Positions 41,892 through 49,996 of a DNA stretch of 64,000 bases are shown here, one piece after another. Numbering within the stretch: position 1 is the stretch's first letter; every line of letters begins with the position of its first letter. The notes below the pieces were generated by a model that was not told where the DNA came from, did not search any database, and saw nothing but the letters and a program-made list of their open reading frames with translations. The stretch comes from Streptomyces sp. 2131.1. GTDB taxonomy: Bacteria; Actinomycetota; Actinomycetes; Streptomycetales; Streptomycetaceae. The stretch is from assembly GCF_900105515.1 (NCBI RefSeq), contig NZ_FNSY01000001.1, forward strand, positions 2,604,001 through 2,668,000, in the 5' to 3' direction. The translations under genes were made by a program, and so were the position numbers.

Positions 41892-43259
41892 TCACAGCTC
41901 GCCCATCCGCCGGACGACCGGGGCGACGCGCTGGACGCCGTGCCGGTACGCGCCCCGGGCCGCGTCGCGGACCGCCTCGCGCACCGCCGTCCTGACCCGG
42001 CCGGCCTCGCGGGGCGCGGCGGCGCCGGGCACCGGGTGCCCGTCGGGGCCCAGGTGGTGGCGGGCGAGGATGCCCGGGAGGTAGCCGGGGGCGGTGGCGG
42101 ACGTGTAGTAGGGCGCCGGGTCGGGCAGCCGGCCCCGGGCGAGCAGTGTGGTGACCCGGGCGCGGGCGGTGTCGTACGCGGTGGCGTAGCTGCCGTCGGC
42201 GGCGACGCCCTGGCCCGCCAGCCACGCGGGGTCGGGCCGGGGGCGGGCGCCCGCGTCCAGGTGGTCGAAGGAGGTGAGCAGGCCGGACCCGGTGAAGTGG
42301 TGGTTGCCGAGCGCCTCGCGGACCCCGAGGTCGGTGAGGACGGCGGTGGGGATGCGGCGGTGCAGGGACTCCAGGGCGGCCGTGGAGGAGACGGTGACCA
42401 GCAGGTCGGTGCGGTCCAGGACCTCGCCCATGTGCCCGTACACCAGGCGGAAGTTGGGCGGGAGGCCACCGGGCAGGCGCTCGGCGAGCCGCTGGTACGG
42501 GTGTTCCTCGATGTGCGTGGTCTGCTCGCCGGGCTTGGAGCGCAGCTTCAGCAGGACCTCGCGGCCGGGGTGCAGCCGGGCGTGCTCGACGAGCCTGCGC
42601 AGCAGGTACGTACGGTCGGCGCGGTTCTCCGGGACGGAGGGCTGGGCGGCGAAAACCAGGGTGTCGCGGCCCGGTTCGGGCCGGTACGGGTCGCCGCCGA
42701 GGAACGGGAGGGCGGCTTCGGTGACGGCCGAGGCGTCGGCCCCCACGCCCTCGTACACCGCGCGGAAACGCTCCGCGTCGTGGCGGGAGTTGGCGAGGAC
42801 GACGTCGGCGCCGTGCCGCAGCAGGAGCCCGTCGGTGAGCTTCTCGTAGACGACGCCGACGTATCCGGTGACGAGGACGGGCCGGACGGGCAGCCGGAGC
42901 GCGGCGATGCCGTGCAGCATGGCCTGGACGGCGCCGCCGACGAGCGCGAGGACGACGACGTCGTACCCCTCGTCCCGTACGGCGTGCAGGAATTCGACGG
43001 CGGTGACCTCGCGCACCCGGTCGGCGTCGATCCCCACGTCGCCGACCTCGGCGAGCTGGCGGGGGGTCGGGGTCGCCCGGCCGCGGAGCAGGAATCCGGT
43101 GGTCCGTGCCCGGGGCGCGCTCGCACCGCCCTCCGGAGTCAGCCGGCGCGCGGTGAGCGCGCCCCACTTCCATCGGGTGTCGGAGTCGGCGAGCACGGCC
43201 ACCCGGAGCGCGGGGAAATCCGCCGCGGGAGGGACCGAATTGCTGTTGCTGAGGGGCAC
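41892..43259 (-). CDS. DUF6716-type putative glycosyltransferase
   Basis: This protein of about 455 residues belongs, as I recall it, to the DUF6716 family of actinobacterial putative glycosyltransferases: LRVAVLADSDTRWKWGALTA, VVVLALVGGAVQAML, LPVRPVLVTGYVGVVYEKLTDG and LVTVSSTAALESLHRRIPTAV, the last resembling the capsule-transferase acceptor site. It is the first gene of the leftward neuA-neuB operon and overlaps a possible neuA start by four bases. The GTG at 43259 is preferred to a TTG at 43298. The exact reaction is unknown. Confidence 0.7.
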   Translation of the reverse strand: MPLSNSNSVPPAADFPALRVAVLADSDTRWKWGALTARRLTPEGGASAPRARTTGFLLRGRATPTPRQLAEVGDVGIDADRVREVTAVEFLHAVRDEGYDVVVLALVGGAVQAMLHGIAALRLPVRPVLVTGYVGVVYEKLTDGLLLRHGADVVLANSRHDAERFRAVYEGVGADASAVTEAALPFLGGDPYRPEPGRDTLVFAAQPSVPENRADRTYLLRRLVEHARLHPGREVLLKLRSKPGEQTTHIEEHPYQRLAERLPGGLPPNFRLVYGHMGEVLDRTDLLVTVSSTAALESLHRRIPTAVLTDLGVREALGNHHFTGSGLLTSFDHLDAGARPRPDPAWLAGQGVAADGSYATAYDTARARVTTLLARGRLPDPAPYYTSATAPGYLPGILARHHLGPDGHPVPGAAAPREAGRVRTAVREAVRDAARGAYRHGVQRVAPVVRRMGEL

Positions 43260-43395
43260 GTCCAAGACGTTAGGAAGGCCCGGGGGTGGGCGGCCCAACG
43301 TGAAAGCAACAAAGGGTTAACAGCCCGCCGACGCTTGTCGAACCCGCAGCCGGGCGCATTGCGTCCGGCCGGGGAATTCCCCGGCCGGCCTGCCG

Positions 43396-43428
43396 GTTCA
43401 TCGTCCCGACGGATTTCGTTCACCCGCC
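43396..43428 (+). promoter_or_regulatory. PHO-box-like direct repeats
   Basis: GTTCATCGTCC (43396) and GTTCACCCGCC (43418) start exactly 22 bp apart, two turns of the 11-bp repeat unit in Streptomyces PhoP boxes (consensus GkTCAyyyrsG), with a weak unit between. They lie in the divergent control region of the glycopolymer cluster, 43-75 bp before the GT2 gene. Confidence 0.55.
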
Positions 43429-43470
43429 GTCCGCACGGCCGACAGGGCGGATGCCCGGCCCGGAACTAGC

Positions 43471-44460
43471 GTGACGCGGGTGGTCAAGCTCTCCGTCATC
43501 GTGCCGTTCTACAACGTGCGGACATACGCGCCAGACACCCTCAGAAGCCTCCGGGCCAATGCTCGGGAGGACTTCGAGTTCATCCTCGTCGACGACTGTT
43601 CGACCGACGGGACCGCGGAGCTGCTGCGCCGCGCACAGGACGGGATTCCGGGGGTGGTCGTCCGCAGACACGAGAAGAACGGCGGACTGGCCACCGCCCG
43701 GAACACCGGCCTGGACGCGGCCCGCGGCACCTATATCGCCTTCCTCGACGGCGACGACTGGCTGGCCCCCGGTTACTACGCCGAGCTGCTGGCCAGGACC
43801 GAGGCCCTGGGCTGCGACTTCGTGCGCACCGACCATGTCCAGGTCGAGGGCCGAGCCCGTACCGTGCACCGCGTCCCGCACGGCCGCCGCGACCAAGTGG
43901 CCGCGCCTCGCGACGCGATCCTGCCCGCGACCAGGACCACCTCCGTCGACTACGCGTACGCCTGGGCGGGGCTCTACCACCGCCGGCTCCTGGACCGGGG
44001 GCTGCTGCACTTCACGGACGGGCTGCGCACGGCGGAGGACCGGCCGTGGATCTGGCGGCTGCACCGCGAGGCGGATTCCTTCGCGGTGCTCGGCCTCCTC
44101 GGCATTTTCTACCGGCGCGGCGTCGCCTCTTCGCTGACGCAGATCGGCGACATGCGCCAGCTCGATTTCATTCGTTCGTTCGACCAGGTGGTGCGGGAAA
44201 CGGCGGCGGACCGCGATGCGCGGGAACTCCTGCCGAAAGCGGTGCGCAACTATTGCGCGATCATTTCCCATCACATGAGTACGTTGGAAAGGTTCGAGCC
44301 GCCCGTGGCCCGCGCGCTGAAATCGATGAGTTCCGGTGCGCTGCGGCGCATGCCGCAGGACGTGCTGGACGAGGCGCTGGATTCGATGGACGTGGAGCGC
44401 GCGACCCTGCTGCGCCGGCTGCGGCGGCGGTCCGCCGCGAAGGAGGTGGCGGCCGCGTGA
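43471..44460 (+). CDS. Family 2 glycosyltransferase
   Basis: This 329-residue GT-A glycosyltransferase has LSVIVPFYNVRTYAPDTL, the first Asp pair D41-D42 in LVDDCSTDGT, and the DxD-type FLDGDDW at residues 91-97. It is soluble or peripheral, without a membrane helix, and would add a sugar to the growing wall polymer from a nucleotide donor. GTG at 43471 is the listed start and a GTG nine bases later is equally open. Its stop overlaps the next polysialyltransferase-like gene by four bases. Confidence 0.88.
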   Translation: MTRVVKLSVIVPFYNVRTYAPDTLRSLRANAREDFEFILVDDCSTDGTAELLRRAQDGIPGVVVRRHEKNGGLATARNTGLDAARGTYIAFLDGDDWLAPGYYAELLARTEALGCDFVRTDHVQVEGRARTVHRVPHGRRDQVAAPRDAILPATRTTSVDYAYAWAGLYHRRLLDRGLLHFTDGLRTAEDRPWIWRLHREADSFAVLGLLGIFYRRGVASSLTQIGDMRQLDFIRSFDQVVRETAADRDARELLPKAVRNYCAIISHHMSTLERFEPPVARALKSMSSGALRRMPQDVLDEALDSMDVERATLLRRLRRRSAAKEVAAA

Positions 44461-45821
44461 GCCGGAGCCGTACGACGCAGGTCTTCCTCGCCTCCACCCT
44501 CTACGGGACGGCGACGCTCGCCGCCGCCCTGGACGCGGGCCTCTTCCCGGACGCGGGGCGGCGCGTCCTGCTCGTCGCGAACAACGCGTCGGTCCCGGAG
44601 ACGACCCCGGCGCTGGACGGGATGCCCGGGTTCGACGCGCTGCGCACGCGTTTCGACGACGTCGTGTCGTGGAACGCGACGATCGCCCCGCACCACCCCG
44701 CCGCCTGGTCCCCGCGCCCGGACGACATCCCGCTGTGGGAGCGGCATCTGCGGCTGGCCTGGGGGCTCGGGGACGACGACGTCGAGCTGGCCGTGGAGTC
44801 GATCCAGGTGGACCCGGCCATGGCGGTCTGCCGGATCTTCACCGGCGTACCGGTCGATGTGTACGCGGACGGGCTGATGAGTTACGGACCGACCAGGAAC
44901 CGGATCGATCCGCTGGTCGGTACGCGGGTGGGCCGCCTGCTCCACCTCGATCTCGTGCCGGGCCTGCGGCCGATGCTCCTCACGGAGTTCGGGGTACGGG
45001 CGGAGACCGTGCCGACGGACGCCTTCCTGAAGGTGCTCGGCGAGCTGGACGAGGCCGCCGGTGCGGCGGGGCTGCCGGCCGTGGAGTCCCCGGCACTGCT
45101 GCTGGGCCAGTACCTCTCGGCGCTCGGGCTGATCAGCGTGGTCGAGGAGGAGGAGCTGCACCTGCGGATGATGCGGGGCGCGGTCGGGCGGGGGCACCGC
45201 AGTCTGGTGTTCAAGCCGCATCCGACGGCGCCGGCGCAGTGGTCGCGGGCGATGGAGGAGGAGGCGGCCCGGCTCGGCGCGGAGCTGACCGTGCTGGACG
45301 CGGACGTCCTGACCGCTCCGGTCCTCGCCGAGGTGCTGTACCGGCGGATGCGGCCGGCCCTGGTCGTCGGGTGCTTCTCGACGGCGCTGCTGACGGCGTC
45401 GGAGTTCTACGGGCTGCCGGTGGCCAGGGTCGGTACCCGGACGCTGCTGGAGCGGCTGACGCCGTTCGAGAACAGCAACCGGGTGCCGGTGACGCTGGTG
45501 GACGCGCTGGTGCCGGACCTGGAGGACGGGGAGGCGCGGGAGGCGGCGCCCGCGGTGGCGCCGGAGGGGCTGAGCGACCTGGTGACGGCGGTTGGCTTCG
45601 CGATGCAGCCGAAGATCTATCCGCAGCTGAGGCCGGTGGCGGAGCGGTATCTCGCCGCCCGGCTCACGGACGGGACCTGGCGCTACTTCAAGCGCAGGCG
45701 GCTGACGTCGCTGGGGCTGCCGGGCGGGGTACCCGCGCAGTTCGCGTTCCTGCCGCGCAACGCGACGGTACGGCGGGTGGCCCGGCGGGCGCGGGCCCTG
45801 CGGCGGATGGCGCTGCGCTAG
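44457..45821 (+). CDS. Polysialyltransferase-like glycosyltransferase B (POLYST family)
   Basis: This 454-residue protein shows the family start QVFLASTLYGTATLAAALDAG, then VYADGLMSYGPTRN, the nucleotide-binding KPHPTAP motif and VVGCFSTALLTASEFYGLPV. These are the D/E-D/E-G, HP and S-S/T elements of bacterial polysialyltransferases. It is translationally coupled to the GT2 gene. It is the second such enzyme in the cluster, so two different linkages, or an initiator plus an elongator, are plausible. A strong bidirectional terminator follows. Confidence 0.82.
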   Translation: MSRSRTTQVFLASTLYGTATLAAALDAGLFPDAGRRVLLVANNASVPETTPALDGMPGFDALRTRFDDVVSWNATIAPHHPAAWSPRPDDIPLWERHLRLAWGLGDDDVELAVESIQVDPAMAVCRIFTGVPVDVYADGLMSYGPTRNRIDPLVGTRVGRLLHLDLVPGLRPMLLTEFGVRAETVPTDAFLKVLGELDEAAGAAGLPAVESPALLLGQYLSALGLISVVEEEELHLRMMRGAVGRGHRSLVFKPHPTAPAQWSRAMEEEAARLGAELTVLDADVLTAPVLAEVLYRRMRPALVVGCFSTALLTASEFYGLPVARVGTRTLLERLTPFENSNRVPVTLVDALVPDLEDGEAREAAPAVAPEGLSDLVTAVGFAMQPKIYPQLRPVAERYLAARLTDGTWRYFKRRRLTSLGLPGGVPAQFAFLPRNATVRRVARRARALRRMALR

Positions 45822-45837
45822 GCGCTACGAAGGAACG

Positions 45838-45877
45838 GCGAAGGGGGCGGGGTCCGGTCGGACCCCGCCCCCTTCGC
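45838..45877. terminator. Bidirectional terminator
   Basis: A perfect 18-bp stem (45838-45855 and 45860-45877, GCGAAGGGGGCGGGGTCC and its complement) with a four-base loop lies between the convergent POLYST and GT8-fusion genes. Confidence 0.8.
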
Positions 45878-45882
45878 GTGCG

Positions 45883-48189
45883 TCAGACGCCTCTCAGGTC
45901 AGCCGCGTTGGCCTCGGTGACCTTCCACAGCTCCTGCTGGCGGGCGTGCACGTCGGCGACCGCCGCCGCGTGGTCGTCGAGCAGCCCGGCCGCGCGCTCC
46001 ACCAGCCGCGCCCCCAGGTGGCGGTCGTGGACGGAGATGCCCCACTCGGGCCGGTCGATGTCGGACAGGAAGTACGCCATCTTGGGGTGCGAGATCAGGC
46101 TGATGACCGGGGTCCCGCAGCCGAACGGGATCATGCCCGCGTGCCCGCGCATACCGATGACGAGCTTGGTCCGGGCGTAGGTGTCGCGGATCTCGTCGTT
46201 GCCGAAGTCGTACATCGGGATGACCGGGAGCGAGACGCCGTGCTCGCGGCGCAGGTCGAAGGCGATCCGTTCGTCGTCCAAGGAGTGGGCGACGCACTTG
46301 ACCTCGGCGCGGCCGCCGAGCGCCTTCACCGCGGCGGCCGTCTCGGCGAGGAAGTGGGCGTAGTCGTGGCCGAAGCGGAGCCCCGACCGGTCGTACGCGG
46401 CGTTGAGCAGCACGGTGTCCTCGCGCCGCGCCGGGTCCGTCCAGCCCTCCACCAGGTGCCGGGTGACCGTGGTCGGGCAGGGCTGGAAGCGGACCTTGTC
46501 GTGCAGGGAGGCGGGCAGCAGCGCGCGCACCTTCTCGATCGACCCGTGATTGCGCAGCCCGAAGAACGCCGCCCGTTCCACGAGGGTGCGCAGCGAGGAC
46601 AGGAAGCGGCCGCGCCCGTGGCCGTACGCCTGGCCGTCGAAGGCGTTGAAGCCGACGGCGTAGACCATGATCGGTACGTCGATCCGCTCCAGCAGCCGGT
46701 CCGGCACGTTCCACTGCCAGCCGCTGTTGCCGTTGGGCGCGGTGTCCGGGATGAACAGCCCGCCGCCGCCGATGACGAGTCCGCGCCGGGCGTTGACGCG
46801 TTCGAGGGCGGCCTCGTCGAAGAGGCGGTGGGCGTGGACGGAGTGCCAGCGGCCGGGTCCGGTGTCGCGGTCGAAGGCGAGCCGGACGCTTTCCGGGAGG
46901 AGCTTGTCGCCGGCGTTGCCCTGACGCTCCATGTAGAACGCGACATGGGCGAGCTGGCGCTCCGCGGGGCCCTCCTCGGGTGCGGGGGCGGGCTGGGTTC
47001 GCAGGTGCATCAGCCGGTTCGCCCGGTGGGTCGGGTCCACGGCGAGCCCGTCGCGCGCATACCGGGACGCGGCCTCGTCGTCGCCGTGGATCCAGGCGAT
47101 CTGGGCGAGCCGCGAGAAGGCGGTGGCGGCCCTGTTGGGGGCGGCGGCGGCCAGCAGGAGCTGGGTGCGGGCCTCCTCGTAGCGGGAGACGCTCATCAGC
47201 GCGTGGCCGAGGACCTCGTGCGGCCACGCCTCGTCCACGGGGATGCGGACGGAGCCGAGCAGGTCCGCCGCCTCCTGGTACTCGCCCGCCGCGATGTGCG
47301 CGGCGGCGACCCGGCGGGCGCTCTCCGGGTCGCCGGTGCGGCGGACGTGCGGGGTGCCGTAGTGGACGAGCAGGTCGTGGTGCTTGGCGCCGGGCCGGGC
47401 CAGGTAGGCGGCGTGGAACTCGGCGTCGCTCATCTCGTAGTGGCGCCAGCGGTCCTCGGCCTGCCCGTACCCGGCCTCGCCGCCCTGCCAGGGCTTGTGG
47501 CGCCCGGTGAAGTGCAGGATCGCGGTGGTGTCCGGCACCGGGAGGTCACCGGAGAGGCGGCGCTTGACGTAGTTGTAGCGGGCGTCGAGCTGGACGAATT
47601 CACCGTCCAGCACGGCGTTCAGGATGCCCTGGTCGTGCTTGTCCAGCTCGTACGCGCCGGAGCGGCCGGTCTCGTCGATCCTGGCGCAGAAGTCGTCGCT
47701 CAGGTACGGGCGCTGGATGACCAGCAGGCCGCTGTTGAGCTTGTGCTGCCCGTAGAAGAACTGCGGTACGGCGGCGAGCCCGTCGCGCAGCCTGAGCAGT
47801 TCGCCCAGGTCGCCGAGGACCACCATGTCGGTGTCGAGGGTGATCACGGTGTCGTAGTCGCGCAGCCGGAACACGTCGAGGATGAAATAGGCCTTGCGTA
47901 CCAGGTAGTTGTCCTGGTCGCCCTTGGCGTACGTGTCGTAGTGGTCCGCGTCCACCCGGCGGAAGTCGGCGCGCGGGTGCAGGGCCCTGATCCGTTCGAC
48001 GGACGCGGGACGCAGTCCGTCGTGCAGGACGACGAAGTCCTCGCAGATTCCGGGGTTGGACAGGGCGAGGCTGCGCAGCAGGGTGAGGAAGCCGGGCAGG
48101 TAGTTCTCGTCCACGAAGCTCGCGAAGGCCACGCGACGCTTGCCGGTGAGGGCGTTGGCGGGGGCCGTCGGGGCGGGGGTCGTCGTCAT
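45883..48189 (-). CDS. GT8-TPR-polysaccharide pyruvyltransferase fusion
   Basis: This 768-residue protein combines three parts. Residues about 18-265 form a GT8 (glycogenin-like) domain with DTD at 119-121 (TLDTDMVVLGD), KLNSGLLV and HFTGRHKPW. Residues about 300-420 are TPR-like helices. Residues about 425-745 form a pyruvyltransferase domain with GNAGDKLLPESV, GGGGLFIPDTAPNG and MRGHAGMIPFGCGTPVISL. One chain could thus add a hexose and cap a polymer with a pyruvate ketal. The ATG at 48189 overlaps the upstream GT29-like gene by four bases. Confidence 0.85.
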   Translation of the reverse strand: MTTTPAPTAPANALTGKRRVAFASFVDENYLPGFLTLLRSLALSNPGICEDFVVLHDGLRPASVERIRALHPRADFRRVDADHYDTYAKGDQDNYLVRKAYFILDVFRLRDYDTVITLDTDMVVLGDLGELLRLRDGLAAVPQFFYGQHKLNSGLLVIQRPYLSDDFCARIDETGRSGAYELDKHDQGILNAVLDGEFVQLDARYNYVKRRLSGDLPVPDTTAILHFTGRHKPWQGGEAGYGQAEDRWRHYEMSDAEFHAAYLARPGAKHHDLLVHYGTPHVRRTGDPESARRVAAAHIAAGEYQEAADLLGSVRIPVDEAWPHEVLGHALMSVSRYEEARTQLLLAAAAPNRAATAFSRLAQIAWIHGDDEAASRYARDGLAVDPTHRANRLMHLRTQPAPAPEEGPAERQLAHVAFYMERQGNAGDKLLPESVRLAFDRDTGPGRWHSVHAHRLFDEAALERVNARRGLVIGGGGLFIPDTAPNGNSGWQWNVPDRLLERIDVPIMVYAVGFNAFDGQAYGHGRGRFLSSLRTLVERAAFFGLRNHGSIEKVRALLPASLHDKVRFQPCPTTVTRHLVEGWTDPARREDTVLLNAAYDRSGLRFGHDYAHFLAETAAAVKALGGRAEVKCVAHSLDDERIAFDLRREHGVSLPVIPMYDFGNDEIRDTYARTKLVIGMRGHAGMIPFGCGTPVISLISHPKMAYFLSDIDRPEWGISVHDRHLGARLVERAAGLLDDHAAAVADVHARQQELWKVTEANAADLRGV

Positions 48190-49730
48190 CGCAGGGCGAT
48201 CCTCGTCTCGGTGACGCTCTGGGCGCGTTCCATGACCCACGCCTTCTCACTGGTGTACTCGTGCACGGAGGTGATGGGCATCTTCATCGCGGCGGGGATC
48301 CGGTAGGCGCCGCTCTCGTAGAAGTCGAAGCCGATCAGGTCGAGCTTGGGGCTGACGTCCAGGAAGTCCAGCAGCCACAGCATGTTGAAGCCGCTGGTGG
48401 GGATGGACGGCCAGACTTCGGTGCCGACCCGGCCGATGTCGCGCATCGGCCAGCGCAGCGACTCGTCGCCCAGATACCGCTGGGCGCCCGGCACCAGCCG
48501 GGTGCGCAGCGACTGCTTCCAGTCGCCCGGAACCCCGCCGAAGACGAGCCGGGTGTCCACCTCCTTGTCCCAGTTGAAGCCGTGCTTGTGGATGGTGGCG
48601 TGGATGTCGGTACGGCTGCCGGTGGCCGCCGGGTCGATGCGGTACGAGTTGAAGCGGACCACCAGGTCGTACGCGTCGATCTCGCCACCCAGCGAACTGC
48701 TGCCGACGCGCTGCGAGTTGGCGATGAGGCAGATGGACTTGCCGGCGATCCGGTTGCGGAACTCGCCGAGCGTGGTCCAGGTGACGCCGCCGAAGAGGGG
48801 GTCGGCGACGGGTCCGCGCATCCGGGACCGGCGCTGCGCCGCGTAGAGCGCGACCAGCTCGTTGAGCGCGGCCGTGTCTCCCGTGGCCGTGGGGGTGCCG
48901 CCGCTGCCGGGTGCGCCGGCCGCGGCCAGCGCGAGGGCGAGGTACTGGCCCAGCGCCTCCTGGATCTCCGGCACGGGGGCGCCGGTGCGCTCCTGGGCGA
49001 GGAGGGCGCCGATCAGCCGGGAACGCGCCCGGTTCCAGTCGCCGCGCCCGGCGAGGGCCAGGCCTTCGGCCCAGACGTCGGTGACGGACGCGGCGGCGAA
49101 GGCGCCGGCCTCGGGGCAGCCGCGTTCGAGCGTCCGCAGCAGTTCGTCCTGGTACCCGGCGCCAGCGCGCAGCCCGGCGGTCCTGGCCGCGATGCCGAAG
49201 CCGTCCTCGTCGGTGAGGGCGAGGTAGCGCTCGTACGCCTGGACGGCGTCGTTCTCCGCGCCCATCGCCTCCAGCACTCGGGCCCGCAGCCGCCAGGCGG
49301 CCCGGGAGTTCTTGCGCTGGGTGAGCACGGCGTCCGTGACGAGGACGGCGAGCTTCAGCTCGTCCTCGTACCCGCAGTCCAGCGCCTTGGTGCCGACCGC
49401 GAGGAGCGGATCGAGCAGCCGGTCGCCGAGGACCAGCGCGGCACCGGGGCCGCCGCGGGCGGCGCGGCGCAGCAGGGGCACGGGGGCGGTGCCGGGGGTT
49501 GTCTGCTCCATCGCGGCGTGGGTGGCGAGCAGGTGCCGCAGCGCCTCGGCGAGCGCGTTGCGGCGCCGGTCGAGTGAGGTGACGAGCTTCCCGCTGTGCG
49601 CGCCACAGGCCCGCAGGCAGGTCTCCAGATCCGTCGGGCGGACGGTCGCGAGGGAGGACGTGCCGTCACCGTCGGGTATCGGCTGCTCGGCCTCGCGCTG
49701 TCGTGGCCAGCGGGTGCGGGCTTTCGTCAT
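48186..49730 (-). CDS. GT29-type sialyltransferase-like protein
   Basis: This 514-residue protein has a helical, TPR-like N-terminal region and a C-terminal domain from about residue 330 with the sialylmotifs of GT29. The L-type motif SICLIANSQRVGSSSLGGEI-D-x-x-D-L-V-V-R-F-N is at about 332-361, with TGSRTDIHAT following. The S-type PTSGFNMLWLLDFL...LDLIGFDF starts at 444. The VS motif H-x4-E is H490 to E495 (HEYTSE). In animals these bind CMP-sialic acid. With neuA and neuB in the cluster, transfer of a CMP-nonulosonate to a wall glycopolymer is the natural reading. The ATG at 49730 is the first start of normal context. Confidence 0.8.
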   Translation of the reverse strand: MTKARTRWPRQREAEQPIPDGDGTSSLATVRPTDLETCLRACGAHSGKLVTSLDRRRNALAEALRHLLATHAAMEQTTPGTAPVPLLRRAARGGPGAALVLGDRLLDPLLAVGTKALDCGYEDELKLAVLVTDAVLTQRKNSRAAWRLRARVLEAMGAENDAVQAYERYLALTDEDGFGIAARTAGLRAGAGYQDELLRTLERGCPEAGAFAAASVTDVWAEGLALAGRGDWNRARSRLIGALLAQERTGAPVPEIQEALGQYLALALAAAGAPGSGGTPTATGDTAALNELVALYAAQRRSRMRGPVADPLFGGVTWTTLGEFRNRIAGKSICLIANSQRVGSSSLGGEIDAYDLVVRFNSYRIDPAATGSRTDIHATIHKHGFNWDKEVDTRLVFGGVPGDWKQSLRTRLVPGAQRYLGDESLRWPMRDIGRVGTEVWPSIPTSGFNMLWLLDFLDVSPKLDLIGFDFYESGAYRIPAAMKMPITSVHEYTSEKAWVMERAQSVTETRIALR

Positions 49731-49911
49731 GGCGCTCCAAAGCGTCTGGTGCCCGTGGGGGGTAGGGGCGGAGGAAGGGGCCGATGTCCATCGGCCGTCG
49801 GGGGTTGCGTGCACGTTAGGAAACCTGAACGGCCACCGGATGAACTCGCCCTGTCGACACGGGAAACTGCGTTCCGGTGGGTCGGCGACGCGTGATGACG
49901 GCCCTTCGGCG

Positions 49912-49944
49912 ACCGGATGAACGCCTGCGGACCATCGGGTGAAC
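49912..49944 (-). promoter_or_regulatory. PHO-box-like direct repeats before the GT29-like gene
   Basis: On the minus strand GTTCACCCGAT (from 49944) and GTTCATCCGGT (from 49922) start 22 bp apart, with GGTCCGCAGGC between. A further GTTCATCCGGT starts at 49845, 77 bp (seven units) on. They face the GT29-like gene (start 49730) and lie 53 bp from the divergent YfhO-like gene. Confidence 0.6.
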
Positions 49945-49996
49945 CGCCTTTGCGGGCGCGTGATTTCACGATGTTCGATGACATATTCGACGCATC

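Noticed and set aside
48839..48850. CGCGTAGAG, resembling half of the nucleoside operator
   Set aside because: It lies inside the GT29-like coding sequence (Ala-Leu-Tyr-Ala-Ala codons) and lacks the left half-site.
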